DNA of 64,000 bases from Maritimibacter sp. (lineage in GTDB: Bacteria; Pseudomonadota; Alphaproteobacteria; Rhodobacterales; Rhodobacteraceae). Position 1 is the first letter of the stretch; each line of letters opens with the position of its first letter. A model generated the notes under the pieces. The model was not told where the DNA came from and did no database searches. It saw only the letters and a list, made by a program, of their open reading frames with translations. The stretch spans positions 3,880,001 to 3,944,000 of the forward strand of contig CP051232.1 of NCBI GenBank assembly GCA_017792445.1. Direction: 5' to 3'. Shown piece by piece: positions 1 through 8,501 of the stretch. Made by a program: the position numbers and the translations under genes.

Positions 1-221
1 ATCCACGTGCCGGGAGAGGTGCGGCACCGCAGGTGCCCGGTCGCGGCGATCATCACGCGGTCCCCGTCAAGGTCGATGGTCGCGCGCGACAGCCGCGCGG
101 TGTCCGTCCGGTCGATCGGAGACAGGTTGCGGCACGGATTGGCGCCGACGATCAGGTCGCTCAGCGGGTTCGCCGAGGCGGGCGCGGCGGCAAGCAGGGC
201 AAGGATGACGGCAAGGCGCAT
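1..221 (-). CDS. Secreted protein of unknown function, 3' part cut by window edge
   Basis: The ATG at 221 opens a frame that runs off the left edge, so only the first 73 codons are visible. The product starts with a signal peptide (MRLAVILALLAAAPASA, probable cleavage before NPLSD) and continues as a soluble domain with two cysteines (NPCRNL and LRCRT) that could form a disulfide in the periplasm. I do not recognise the family. It is transcribed away from the CorC-like gene on the same strand, 62 bp downstream of it, so it could be the last gene of that unit. Confidence 0.6.
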   Translation of the reverse strand, partial: MRLAVILALLAAAPASANPLSDLIVGANPCRNLSPIDRTDTARLSRATIDLDGDRVMIAATGHLRCRTSPGTW

Positions 222-283
222 GGGCGGTCTCCGTATGACCTGCCCGTCAAACTGACCCCGCGGCGGCTTGCGTCAATCCCGGA

Positions 284-1579
284 CTACAGCAGCGGGCGGA
301 TCTTCAGCCGGGTGATCCGGTTGTCCTTGCGCTCTAGCACTTCGAAACGGAAGCCGTGGAAGTTGAACACCTGGCCCTGGTTCGGGATCATCTGCGCCTC
401 GTGGATCACCAGACCCGCGATAGTGTTCGCTTCCTCGTCCGGCAGCGACCAGTCGGCGGCGCGGTTCAGGTCGCGGATCGTCATCGACCCGTCGATCAGA
501 TAGTCGCCCTCGTCGGTGGGCCGCAGCGGCGAGTCCTCGTCCATGTCGAACTCGTCGGTGATCTCGCCCACGATTTCTTCAAGGATGTCCTCCAGCGTGA
601 TCAGCCCTTCCAGCGAGCCGTATTCGTCCACCACCAGCGCGAAATGGGTGTGCTGGGCAAGGAACTGGCGCATCTGGTCGTCCAGCGTGGTGGTCTCGGG
701 CACGAAGTAGGGCTTCATCGCCACGTCCATGACGTTGAAGTTCTCCAGCGGGTTGCCGTTGCCTTGCGGCTGGGTGGCGCGGGCATAGATCGCGCGCAGC
801 AGGTCCTTGGCGTGGACCACGCCCACGATGTTCTCGGGCTCGTCGCGATAGACGGGCAGGCGGGTGTGGGCCGAGTTCAGGCACTGTTCCACCACTTCTT
901 GCGGCGGCGCGTCGGCGTTCAGCATCTCGATGCCCGAACGGTGCAGCATGATCTCTTCGACGGTGCGGTCGGCAAGGTCCAGCGCGCCCAACAGCCGGTC
1001 GCGGTCTTCCTTTTCCACCGCGCCCTCGGTGTGGCCAAGAGTGATGGCGCCGACGATCTCTTCGCGCACCGCAAGGATCTGCCCCTCGGGATCGGCGCGG
1101 ACCCCGAACACCCGCAGAATGGCGCGGACCAGCGCGCGGACCGCGCTGACGATCGGGTTCAGCACAAGGATCACGACGCGGATCGCCGGGGCCACGAAGG
1201 CGGCGGCGCGCTCGGCGTTGGTGATGGCATAGGTCTTCGGCAGCACCTCGGCGAAGATCAGAACCAGAAGCGTCATCACCAGCGTCGCGATGGCCACGCC
1301 GCTTTCCCCCAGCAGACGGGTGAACAGCGCGGTTGCCAGCGAGGTGGCAAGGATGTTGACGAGGTTGTTGCCCAGCAGGACCGACCCGATCAGCCGCTCG
1401 CTGTCCTCGGTGATGGTCAGCGCGGTGCGCGCGGCCTTCGAGCCCTTGTCGGCCTGCGAGTTCAGCTTGCCCCGCGAGGCCGCGGTCAGCGCGGTCTCGC
1501 TGCCCGAGAAGAAGGCCGAAAGGATAAGCAGGGCGAGGATGGCGGCAGAGGTGCCCCAAAAGGCGGCGTCGAGGGTCAT
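284..1579 (-). CDS. Hemolysin C/CorC-family membrane protein (DUF21-CBS-CorC_HlyC)
   Basis: The 431-aa product has the full family architecture. An N-terminal DUF21 membrane domain (about residues 8-190, opening with AFFSGSETALTA and containing the family signature AEVLPKTYA) is followed by a CBS pair (about 205-340, containing LPVYRDEPENIVGVVHAKDL and VVDEYGSLEGLITLEDILE). A CorC_HlyC domain closes the protein (about 350-430). Family members sit in the inner membrane and are linked to Mg2+/Co2+ efflux or resistance; 'hemolysin' is a historical label. The ATG at 1579 gives the expected N-terminus directly before the first membrane helix. Substrate ion is not deducible from sequence. Confidence 0.9.
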   Translation of the reverse strand: MTLDAAFWGTSAAILALLILSAFFSGSETALTAASRGKLNSQADKGSKAARTALTITEDSERLIGSVLLGNNLVNILATSLATALFTRLLGESGVAIATLVMTLLVLIFAEVLPKTYAITNAERAAAFVAPAIRVVILVLNPIVSAVRALVRAILRVFGVRADPEGQILAVREEIVGAITLGHTEGAVEKEDRDRLLGALDLADRTVEEIMLHRSGIEMLNADAPPQEVVEQCLNSAHTRLPVYRDEPENIVGVVHAKDLLRAIYARATQPQGNGNPLENFNVMDVAMKPYFVPETTTLDDQMRQFLAQHTHFALVVDEYGSLEGLITLEDILEEIVGEITDEFDMDEDSPLRPTDEGDYLIDGSMTIRDLNRAADWSLPDEEANTIAGLVIHEAQMIPNQGQVFNFHGFRFEVLERKDNRITRLKIRPLL

Positions 1580-1758
1580 GGTCCCGTGTCTTCGTTGATG
1601 TGTCCGGTTGTTATGGGTGCGGGCAGGGGGCGTGGCAAGGGCAGAGGCGTGGGTTGCCCGTGGACCGTGTGCGCCATCCCGCAGGCGCTTGCCACGGCGG
1701 GGGCAGGCAGCGGCGTTCTGACGTTTTCGTGAACGCGGCGCCGTGGTCGCGATGAGGA

Positions 1759-1787
1759 TTGACCCGAGTCATTTAGTCGGATTTACA
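1759..1787 (+). promoter_or_regulatory. Promoter with overlapping palindrome, candidate iron-responsive operator
   Basis: A -35-like TTGACC (1759-1764) lies 17 bp from a -10-like TTTACA (1782-1787). Between them, at 1764-1780, is the inverted repeat CCGA-N9-TCGG. A repressor bound there would block RNA polymerase. Because the next gene encodes a ferric-iron binding protein, an iron-responsive regulator (IscR/'Iron-Rhodo-box' or RirA type in this order) is the natural guess. I have not matched the site to a verified consensus. Confidence 0.5.
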
Positions 1788-1815
1788 CATCGCGCAGCAA
1801 GGAGGAGAGACCACT

Positions 1816-2817
1816 ATGCTTCGTACCTGTTTTCTGGCCGCCACGGCCATCGCCGTTGCCGCCCCCGCCATTGCGGACGTCAATATCTATACGACCCGCC
1901 AGCCTGAATTGATCGAGCCCGTGATGGAGGCTTTCACCGAGGAAACCGGCATCGCCGTGAACCTCGCCTTCATCAACGAAGGCATCGTGGAGCGCCTGAA
2001 GGCAGAAGGCGACCGCTCTCCCGCCGACCTTGTGATGACGGTGGACATCGCGAACCTGAAGCAGATCGTCGATGCCGACGTGATCCAGCCGGTCGACAGC
2101 GAGATCCTGAAGGCCAACATCCCCTCGACGCTGCGCGATACCGAGGATCGCTGGTTCGCGCTGACCGCACGCGCGCGCATCGTTTACGCCTCGAAGGACC
2201 GGGTCGCCGATGGCGAGGTGACCACTTACGAAGATCTCGCCTCGGACAAGTGGGAAGGCCGCATCTGCACCCGCTCGGGCACCCACAACTATAACCTCGC
2301 GCTGCTGTCGGCGGTGATCGCGCACCACGGCGAGGACGCCGCGAAGGAATGGGCCGCCGGTGTCCGCGACAACCTCGCGCGCAAGCCGCAGGGCAACGAC
2401 CGCGCGCAGGTCCGCGCGATCTGGGCGGGCGAATGCGACATCAGCCTCGGCAACACCTATTACATGGGGCAGATGCTGGCGGACGAGGAACAGCAGGAAT
2501 GGGCCAACTCGGTCCGCATCGTGTTCCCCGAGTTCGAGGATGGTGGCACCCACCTGAACATCTCGGGCATCGCGCTGACCAAGGCGGCGCCGAACAAGGA
2601 CGAGGCGATACAACTGATGGAATATCTCGCCTCTGACCACGCGCAGGCGATCTATTCCGAGGTGAACAACGAATACCCGGTGCTGGACAGCGCCAAGGTG
2701 TCCGATCTCGTGGCCAGCTGGGGTACCTTCACGCCGGACGTGATGGACCTGACCGAGATCGCCGATCACCGCCCGGCCGCGCTGCGGATCATGGAAGAAG
2801 TGAACTTCGACGGCTAA
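1816..2817 (+). CDS. Fe(3+) ABC transporter substrate-binding protein (FutA/FbpA type)
   Basis: The 333-aa periplasmic protein begins with a 20-residue signal peptide (cleavage after APAIA, mature start DVNIY). It has the class of ferric-binding folds with the consecutive tyrosines Y215-Y216 in GNTYYMGQM, the iron-phenolate ligands of FbpA/FutA proteins. NVYTxR-like start and the ISGIALTKAAPNKDEA motif also fit. A ribosome site AAGGAGGAG precedes the ATG at 1816. No permease or ATPase gene follows: a terminator sits 30 bp downstream, so the protein must work with a permease encoded elsewhere or serve as a stand-alone iron scavenger. Confidence 0.92.
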   Translation: MLRTCFLAATAIAVAAPAIADVNIYTTRQPELIEPVMEAFTEETGIAVNLAFINEGIVERLKAEGDRSPADLVMTVDIANLKQIVDADVIQPVDSEILKANIPSTLRDTEDRWFALTARARIVYASKDRVADGEVTTYEDLASDKWEGRICTRSGTHNYNLALLSAVIAHHGEDAAKEWAAGVRDNLARKPQGNDRAQVRAIWAGECDISLGNTYYMGQMLADEEQQEWANSVRIVFPEFEDGGTHLNISGIALTKAAPNKDEAIQLMEYLASDHAQAIYSEVNNEYPVLDSAKVSDLVASWGTFTPDVMDLTEIADHRPAALRIMEEVNFDG

Positions 2818-2845
2818 GGCTAAGGCCCGCGCCGAACCCGGTTCT

Positions 2846-2875
2846 GGCCCGTCCCCCTGTGGGGGCGGGCCTTTT
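2846..2875 (+). terminator. Rho-independent terminator after iron-binding protein gene
   Basis: GGCCCG(T)CCCCC pairs with GGGGGCGGGCC around a TGT loop (2846-2871, one bulged T), followed directly by TTTT. It closes the single-gene iron unit and separates it from the TRAP operon. Confidence 0.85.
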
Positions 2876-3024
2876 CCATTCCAGCGCGCCCTGGTCGCGT
2901 AAGACGTGCGAAAGCCGTGCGTTCCGAAACTGCGGACCGCCTCAAGATAATCCCGTTCCGTCAATGTGATGAGGCCGAAATCCGCGCGGGCTCAGATCCC
3001 CTGAATCCGCCCCTTGCGCCGTTT

Positions 3025-3046
3025 GGCATATCATATACTATCTGCC
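3025..3046 (+). promoter_or_regulatory. Candidate operator/promoter of the regulator-dehydrogenase TRAP operon
   Basis: An AT-rich island (ATATCATATACTAT) is framed by GGCA (3025-3028) and TGCC (3043-3046), an inverted repeat with an 18-bp span of separation. It lies 20 bp before the GTG start and just before the ribosome site GGGAGGAG. FCD-type GntR proteins usually bind short AT-rich palindromes at their own promoters, so autoregulation by the fused regulator is plausible but unproven. Confidence 0.35.
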
Positions 3047-3065
3047 TCGGGAGGAGATTTTCAGC

Positions 3066-4829
3066 GTGGAATCGACGGTCACTCACAAGCCGCTCGAGCG
3101 GCAGAGTCTGTCGGAACGCGCCCGCGAGGCGATCCGAGACCGGATCATCTCGGGGCAGTTTCCGATGGGCCGAAAGCTGCCCGAGGCCGAACTCGTCCGG
3201 CTGCTCGGCGTCAGCAAGAGTCCGATCCGCGAGGCGCTGATCCAGCTGGAACGCGAAGGTCTGATCGACCTGTCCCCGAACCGCACGACGCGCGTGTTCA
3301 CGATGGGAGCGTCCGAGATCGCGGAACTGGGCGAACTGCGCCAGATCCTTGAAAGCGAGGCGCTGCGGCTGGCCTGCGAGCGCGACCCCGCCGGGCTGGC
3401 GGACAGCCTGCGCACCATCGTCGCCCGGATGGAGAAGGCGCTAGGCGCCAACGACACCGATGCCTACAAGCTGCTGGATTACGATTTTCACCGGGCGATC
3501 TTCGAGCACTGCGGCAACAGCTATGTCGAGGCGAACTTCCGGCAGCTGTCGTTCCGCGTGCAGGCGCTGCGCAACCGGCTGTCGCAAGACCCCGAACTGA
3601 ACACGCGGTCGCTGCAGGAACACCGCCAGATGCGCGACGCGGTGATCGACGGGCGCTATGACGTGGCGCTGCAGGTGATGAAGCGGCACATCGCGGACAC
3701 CACGACCAACTACCTGTCCCGCATTGCCGAACCGGCGTCTCCGGGCGGCGCGACCGAGAAGACGGCCCGCATCGACGCCGACGAGATGGCGCGGTTCTCG
3801 CGCGACGCTTTGACGGCGGTCGGGGCGGACGCGGCGACCACCGAGGCGGTGACCAAGGCGCTGATGCATGCCTCGCTTCTGGGGGTGGACACCCACGGGT
3901 TCCGGCTGTTGCCGCATTACCTGAAAGGCTTTCAGGGCGGTCGCATCAACAAGACACCGTCGCCCGGGATCGCGGGCGGCACCGGCGGCGCCTGTGTGCT
4001 GGACGCCGACGACGCCCATGGCGCGCTTGCCAGCTACGAAGCGGTGCGCATCGCGGTCGAGCGCGCGCGCCAGCACGGTATCGGCGCGGTCGCGATCCGC
4101 AACTCGTCGCATTTCGGGGCCGCCGGCGCCTATGCGGTCGAGATCGCGGGGCAGGGGATGATGGGCCTTGCCTTCTGCAACTCGGACGCTTTCGTGCGGC
4201 TGCACGGCGGCGCCGCGCGGTTCCATGGCACCAACCCCATCGCCGCCGCCGCGCCGGCCGAGGACGGCCCGCCGTGGCTGCTGGACATGGCGACCAGCGC
4301 GATCCCCTACAACCGCGTGCTTCTAAGCCGCAGCCTTGGCGTGCCTCTGCCCGCCAGCGTTGCGTCCGACGGTGAGGGGGTGAACGTAACCGATCCCCAT
4401 GTCGTCGAGATGCTGGCGCCGCTGGGCGGGTCGCTGTTCGGCTACAAGGGCGCGGGGCTGGCCGGGTTGGCCGAGGTCCTGTCGACCGCCTTCGCGGACG
4501 CTCCGCTGAGCGCCGAGCTTGCGCCGATGATGTCGGACGACATGACGACGCCGCGCAAGCTGGGGGCATTCGTGATGGCGCTGGACCCGGACGCCTTCGG
4601 CGGCGCGCCTGCGTTCCGCGCCACGATCACCCGCTATCTCGGCGCGATCCGCCGCTCGTCCGCTGCGGCGGACGCCTCGGTGATGGCGCCGGGCGACCGC
4701 GAGTGGCGCGAGGCGGAACAGCGCCGGAGGATCGGACTGAAGATTGACGAGACGACACTGGACAGCCTCGGGACATTCGCCCGGGCCTTCGGTGTGGCTC
4801 CGCCGGGGAAAGTGTCCTCGGAGGAGTGA
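3066..4829 (+). CDS. Fusion: GntR/FCD transcription regulator + malate/L-lactate-type dehydrogenase (Ldh2/AllD family)
   Basis: One uninterrupted 587-aa frame carries two complete proteins. Residues 12-75 are a GntR winged helix (SKSPIREALIQLEREGLI). Residues 85-220 are an FCD ligand domain keeping the metal-site residues D138-x3-H142, H186 and H208. Residues about 236-580 are an NAD(P)H-dependent 2-oxoacid reductase of the MDH/LDH2 family, with GVDTHGF (H277, equivalent to the catalytic His of DlgD-type enzymes), SSHFGAAGAYA and GTNPIAAAAP. The dehydrogenase part has the usual full length (about 340 aa). The GTG start at 3066 follows GGGAGGAG with good spacing. It is 30 bp upstream of a TRAP transporter, so the protein probably both senses and transforms the imported hydroxy- or keto-acid. 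Confidence 0.88.
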   Translation: MESTVTHKPLERQSLSERAREAIRDRIISGQFPMGRKLPEAELVRLLGVSKSPIREALIQLEREGLIDLSPNRTTRVFTMGASEIAELGELRQILESEALRLACERDPAGLADSLRTIVARMEKALGANDTDAYKLLDYDFHRAIFEHCGNSYVEANFRQLSFRVQALRNRLSQDPELNTRSLQEHRQMRDAVIDGRYDVALQVMKRHIADTTTNYLSRIAEPASPGGATEKTARIDADEMARFSRDALTAVGADAATTEAVTKALMHASLLGVDTHGFRLLPHYLKGFQGGRINKTPSPGIAGGTGGACVLDADDAHGALASYEAVRIAVERARQHGIGAVAIRNSSHFGAAGAYAVEIAGQGMMGLAFCNSDAFVRLHGGAARFHGTNPIAAAAPAEDGPPWLLDMATSAIPYNRVLLSRSLGVPLPASVASDGEGVNVTDPHVVEMLAPLGGSLFGYKGAGLAGLAEVLSTAFADAPLSAELAPMMSDDMTTPRKLGAFVMALDPDAFGGAPAFRATITRYLGAIRRSSAAADASVMAPGDREWREAEQRRRIGLKIDETTLDSLGTFARAFGVAPPGKVSSEE

Positions 4830-4859
4830 AACCAACTGTCGGAAAGGGAGGAAAATCCG

Positions 4860-5855
4860 ATGACGAATAGATTGAAACAAACGACGATTCTGGCGGCCGC
4901 AGGTGCGATTGCCGTCATGTCCGTGGTTCCGGCCACGGCGCAGGAGGCCGACCGCGTCCTGAAGTTCGCCCACGTCTACGAGACCAGCGAGCCCTACCAC
5001 ACCTGCGCCGTCGACGCGAACGCGGCGCTGATGGAAGCGACCGAGAACCGCTATGGCATCGAGGTCTTCCCGGCCTCGTCGCTGGGCAAGGAAGTCGACA
5101 TCAACGAGGGCCTCGGCCTTGGCACCGTCGACATCATCTACACCGGCCAGCTGTTCGCGGGCCGCGCCTATGGCCCGATCGCCATCGGCGGCGCGCCGTA
5201 CATGTTCCGCGACTACGATCACTGGGAGGCCTTCACCAAGTCCGACCTGTTCGGTGAACTGTCGCAGGGCTACACCGACGCGACCGGCAACCACATCGTG
5301 GCGATGACCTACTACGGCAACCGTCACGTGACCTCGAACAAGCCGATCACCTCGCCCGCCGATATGGAAGGCCTGAAGATCCGCGTTCCGAACGCGCCGC
5401 TGTACATGATGTTCCCCGAGGCCACCGGCGGCAACCCGACGCCCATCGCCTTCGCCGAAGTGTATCTTGCGCTGCAGCAGGGCACGGTCGACGCGCAGGA
5501 GAACCCTCTGCCGACGATCCAGGCCAAGAAGTTCTACGAGGTGCAGTCGAACATCAACCTGACCGGCCACATCACCGACGCGCTGCTGACCATCGTCGGC
5601 GGCCCGACCTGGGACAGCATGGACGCCGCCGACCAGGAGGCGCTGACCGGCGTGCTTCAGGACACCGCCGTCTGCGCCACCGACGCGATCCGCAGCTCCG
5701 AGGCCGAACTGGCCCAGTGGTTCCGTGACGAGGGCGTCACCGTCAACGAGGTGGACCGCGGTCCGTTCATCGAGGCGGTGAAGGCCATGCACAACGGCGA
5801 CATGGCGACCTGGGATCAGGAGACCTACGACAAGCTGCAGGCCATCGGCCAGTAA
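4860..5855 (+). CDS. dctP: TRAP transporter solute-binding protein DctP
   Basis: The 331-aa product has a signal peptide (cleavage near VPATAQ, residue 28) and the DctP-family core: KFAHVYETSEPYHT at the mature N-terminus, SLGKEVDINEGLGLGTVDI, and the ligand-loop region MEGLKIRVPNAPLYM followed by VYLALQQGTVDAQENPLPTI. It binds an organic acid in the periplasm and delivers it to DctQM. The ribosome site GGGAGGAAAA precedes the ATG at 4860. The ligand cannot be read from sequence, but the adjoining dehydrogenase fusion points to a 2-hydroxy- or 2-keto-acid. A strong hairpin follows the stop codon. Confidence 0.93.
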   Translation: MTNRLKQTTILAAAGAIAVMSVVPATAQEADRVLKFAHVYETSEPYHTCAVDANAALMEATENRYGIEVFPASSLGKEVDINEGLGLGTVDIIYTGQLFAGRAYGPIAIGGAPYMFRDYDHWEAFTKSDLFGELSQGYTDATGNHIVAMTYYGNRHVTSNKPITSPADMEGLKIRVPNAPLYMMFPEATGGNPTPIAFAEVYLALQQGTVDAQENPLPTIQAKKFYEVQSNINLTGHITDALLTIVGGPTWDSMDAADQEALTGVLQDTAVCATDAIRSSEAELAQWFRDEGVTVNEVDRGPFIEAVKAMHNGDMATWDQETYDKLQAIGQ

Positions 5856-5866
5856 GCGAATGACGG

Positions 5867-5896
5867 GACTGGCGGGCGCAGACGCGTCCGCCGGTC
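5867..5896 (+). promoter_or_regulatory. Intercistronic hairpin between dctP and dctQ
   Basis: A 13-bp stem (including two G-U pairs) with the four-base loop AGAC fills most of the 72-bp gap. There is no U-run, so it is not a classic terminator. Such hairpins after binding-protein genes commonly stabilise the upstream mRNA or reduce read-through, giving more binding protein than permease. Confidence 0.55.
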
Positions 5897-5927
5897 GCAT
5901 CCTGCGCCTTTCAGACCGGGACTCTCC

Positions 5928-6518
5928 ATGACCGACCACAAGACCGACCCTATGGCCGACCCGGGCGCCGATCCCGCCGAGCCGCCCGAGATCCACTTCG
6001 AAGAACAAGAGATCGACCTGTCCGACCTGCGCTGGGACGACAGCCTTGTCTTCGTGATCTTCTGGGTGCTCGCCTTCGTCGTGTTCCTTCAGTTCTTCAC
6101 CCGCTACGTCCTGAACGACTCGCTGGGCTGGACCGAAGAGATCGCGCGCTTTCTGCTGATCGGCGTCACCTTCACCGGCGCGGTCATGGCGGTGCGCAAG
6201 CAGTCCCACATCGCGGTCGAGTTCCTGTACCGCTGGACCCCCCGCACCGGCCGGATCGTCGCGCAGGCGATCATCGACCTGATCACGGTGGGCTTCTTCG
6301 GGCTTCTGACGTGGCTGACCGTGCAACTGGCCGGGCGGACCCGGCAGATGATGGTCTCGATCGACGTGCCCAAGTCCTATGTCTACTGGTTCGTCGCCGT
6401 CTGTTTCGCGGTGATGACGCTGTATGCGCTGATCAACGCGGTCCGCCATCTGCGCACCGGTTCCTCCAAACTCATCGACCCCCACCTTCACGCCGAGGGC
6501 GTGCCCCGTATGGACTAG
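5928..6518 (+). CDS. dctQ: TRAP transporter small permease DctQ
   Basis: The 196-aa protein has an acidic cytoplasmic N-terminus (about 40 residues) and four hydrophobic helices, the normal DctQ layout, with the family signature NDSLGWTEEIARFLLIGVTFTGA near residue 63-85 and MAVRKQSHIAVEF after it. It pairs with DctM in the inner membrane to form the Na+-driven importer. The ATG at 5928 is the first start after the intercistronic hairpin. Stop codon at 6516-6518 lies 11 bp before the DctM start. Confidence 0.92.
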   Translation: MTDHKTDPMADPGADPAEPPEIHFEEQEIDLSDLRWDDSLVFVIFWVLAFVVFLQFFTRYVLNDSLGWTEEIARFLLIGVTFTGAVMAVRKQSHIAVEFLYRWTPRTGRIVAQAIIDLITVGFFGLLTWLTVQLAGRTRQMMVSIDVPKSYVYWFVAVCFAVMTLYALINAVRHLRTGSSKLIDPHLHAEGVPRMD

Positions 6519-6529
6519 GAGTTCCTCAG

Positions 6530-7810
6530 TTGGAAATCGCCCTTCTCTTCATCGCCCTGTTCGGGCTTCTCATTTTCGGCGTTCCGGTAGCCATCGCGCT
6601 GGCAGGCTCGTCGGCGCTGTACGTGCTGGTCAGCGGCTCGGTGCCGCCGATGGTCGTGGCGCACCGGATGATCAACGGGGTCGACAGCTTTCCGCTGCTG
6701 GCCGTCCCGTTCTTCATCCTTGCCGGCAACCTGATGAACACCGCCGGGATCACCGAGCGGATCTTCAACTTTGCCCTGTCGATGGTCGGCTGGATGCGCG
6801 GCGGTCTGGGCCATGTGAACGTCGGCGCCAGCGTCATCTTCGCGGGCATGTCCGGCGCTGCCGTAGCCGACGCGGGCGGGCTTGGCGCCATCGAGATCAA
6901 GGCGATGCGCGACGCCAAGTACGATCCCGAGTTCGCGGTCGGCATCACCGCCGCCTCGTCGACCATCGGGCCGATCATCCCGCCGTCGCTGCCGATGGTG
7001 ATCTACGGCGTGGTCGCCTCGGCCTCGATCGGGCAGCTTTTCGCGGCAGGGTTCATCCCCGGCCTCGTGATGGCGGTATCGCTGATGGTGATGGTGGCGA
7101 TCATGGCGCGCCGTCGCGGCTATCCGCGCGACCAGGCCTTCGTGTTCTCGCTGCTGTTCTCGACCTTCCGCCGTGCGTTCCTGTCGCTGCTGACCCCGGT
7201 GATCATCGTGGGCGGTATCCTGACCGGCGCGTTCACTCCGACCGAAGCGGCGGTGGCCGCCTGCGCCTGGGCGATGTTCCTTGGCCTGATCGTGTACCGG
7301 ACACTGAACTGGAAGCGGTTCCTGCGGGTCAGCTTCGACACCATCGAGACGACCGCCGTCGTCCTGCTGGTGGTGGGCGCGGCGGCGATCTTCGCGTGGA
7401 TCCTGACCTCGAACCGGGTGCCCGAGACGGTGGCGGCGCTGCTGCTGACCGCATCGGACCGGCCATGGGTGATCCTGTTGCTGATCAACCTGATCCTGCT
7501 GGTCGTCGGCTGCTTCATGGAAACGGTGGCCGCGATCACCATCATGGTGCCGGTGTTGCTGCCGGTGGCGGTGGCGATCGGCGTGGACCCGGTTCACTTC
7601 GGTGTCATCATGGTGCTGAACCTGATGCTGGGCCTTCTGACCCCGCCGGTAGGGATGGTTCTGTACGTGCTGTCGCGGATCGCCAAGATCCCGTTCGAGC
7701 GCGCCGTGGTCGGCACCGCGCCGTTCCTCGTGCCGCTGGTCCTGGTCCTGCTGCTGATCACCTACGTCCCGGCCATCACGCTGTGGCTGCCGACGCTGAT
7801 CTACCGCTGA
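6530..7810 (+). CDS. dctM: TRAP transporter large permease DctM
   Basis: I place the start at the TTG at 6530, preceded by AGGAG at 6517-6521. It gives a 426-aa protein beginning LEIALLFIALFGLLIFGVP, which matches the normal DctM N-terminus and length. The frame is open further upstream (to 6311), but that part overlaps dctQ and has no family similarity. About 12 membrane helices are visible, with family motifs PLLAVPFFILAGNLMN, GMSGAAVADAGGLG and ITAASSTIGPIIPPS. It is the transport channel of the TRAP system and the last gene of the operon; the next gene is convergent. Confidence 0.92.
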   Translation: MEIALLFIALFGLLIFGVPVAIALAGSSALYVLVSGSVPPMVVAHRMINGVDSFPLLAVPFFILAGNLMNTAGITERIFNFALSMVGWMRGGLGHVNVGASVIFAGMSGAAVADAGGLGAIEIKAMRDAKYDPEFAVGITAASSTIGPIIPPSLPMVIYGVVASASIGQLFAAGFIPGLVMAVSLMVMVAIMARRRGYPRDQAFVFSLLFSTFRRAFLSLLTPVIIVGGILTGAFTPTEAAVAACAWAMFLGLIVYRTLNWKRFLRVSFDTIETTAVVLLVVGAAAIFAWILTSNRVPETVAALLLTASDRPWVILLLINLILLVVGCFMETVAAITIMVPVLLPVAVAIGVDPVHFGVIMVLNLMLGLLTPPVGMVLYVLSRIAKIPFERAVVGTAPFLVPLVLVLLLITYVPAITLWLPTLIYR

Positions 7811-7880
7811 CGAAACGCCGCGATCCGGACGGGCAGGTCGCCCGCTTCGGGTCGCGGGTCTTTCCCCGCGGTCCTGCGTC

Positions 7881-8459
7881 TCAGCGTTCGCGCATCGCGC
7901 GGAACAGAAGCATCAGCGCCAAGGTGGTGACGATCAGGCCGATCAGGTCTCCGACCCCGTAGACGACGGTGACCGAAAGCGGCAATCCCGGCAGCAGGCT
8001 GCCCGAGAACACCATCGACTGCCCGACCGAGTTCAGCACGGATGCGATCGCCCCCGCCAAAAGCAGCCACGTCCAATGGACGTTCGGGCGTCCGTCGGGC
8101 CGTTTGTCCGGTCGCGCCAGACGCATCACGCCGAAGGCCAGCGGGGCCGAAACCGCGCCGACCGCGATGGACAGCAGCAGCACCGGGTCGGTGACATGCG
8201 CAAGGTCGTGCGACGTGAACAGAAACTCGGACAGGAAGGCGCCGATGGCCAGTGGCACAATGGCGATCCAGCCCAGCAGCCAAGCCGCCAGCACCCGCAC
8301 GCCGTGCGGCAGGTAAACGAGGCTGGCGTAGACCGTGATCTCGGGCATGTAGGCCGCCTGCACCGGCGTCACCAGCCAGGCGGTTACCCCGTGCGCCAGC
8401 AGATAGGCCAGGATCACGACAAGGAAGGAACGGGCGATCATGGCGCAATACGCCGCCAC
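7881..8459 (-). CDS. Integral membrane protein of unknown function
   Basis: The frame gives up to 192 aa (an inner start at MIARSFLVV is also possible). Five to six hydrophobic segments are evident, with a short polar loop near residue 115-130 (RPDKRPDGRPNVHW). The stretch YLPHGVRVLAAWLLGW is reminiscent of membrane sensor domains of the MASE1 kind, but no signalling output domain is attached. It lies 42 bp downstream of the small winged-helix regulator gene on the same strand and probably shares its transcript, so regulation by that protein is likely. No function can be assigned. Confidence 0.7.
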   Translation of the reverse strand: MAAYCAMIARSFLVVILAYLLAHGVTAWLVTPVQAAYMPEITVYASLVYLPHGVRVLAAWLLGWIAIVPLAIGAFLSEFLFTSHDLAHVTDPVLLLSIAVGAVSAPLAFGVMRLARPDKRPDGRPNVHWTWLLLAGAIASVLNSVGQSMVFSGSLLPGLPLSVTVVYGVGDLIGLIVTTLALMLLFRAMRER

Positions 8460-8501
8460 GCGTTCAGACTGGCAAATTGGGCATTGGGCATGTCGGGGCG
8501 G

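Noticed and set aside
4323-6491. 722-aa minus-strand frame opposite dctP and dctQ
   Set aside because: It is a His/Arg/Gly-rich antisense artefact of GC-rich codon use; the opposite strand has clear TRAP genes.
6311-6529. N-terminal extension of DctM
   Set aside because: It overlaps dctQ out of frame and gives no membrane helix; the TTG at 6530 with AGGAG fits the family start.
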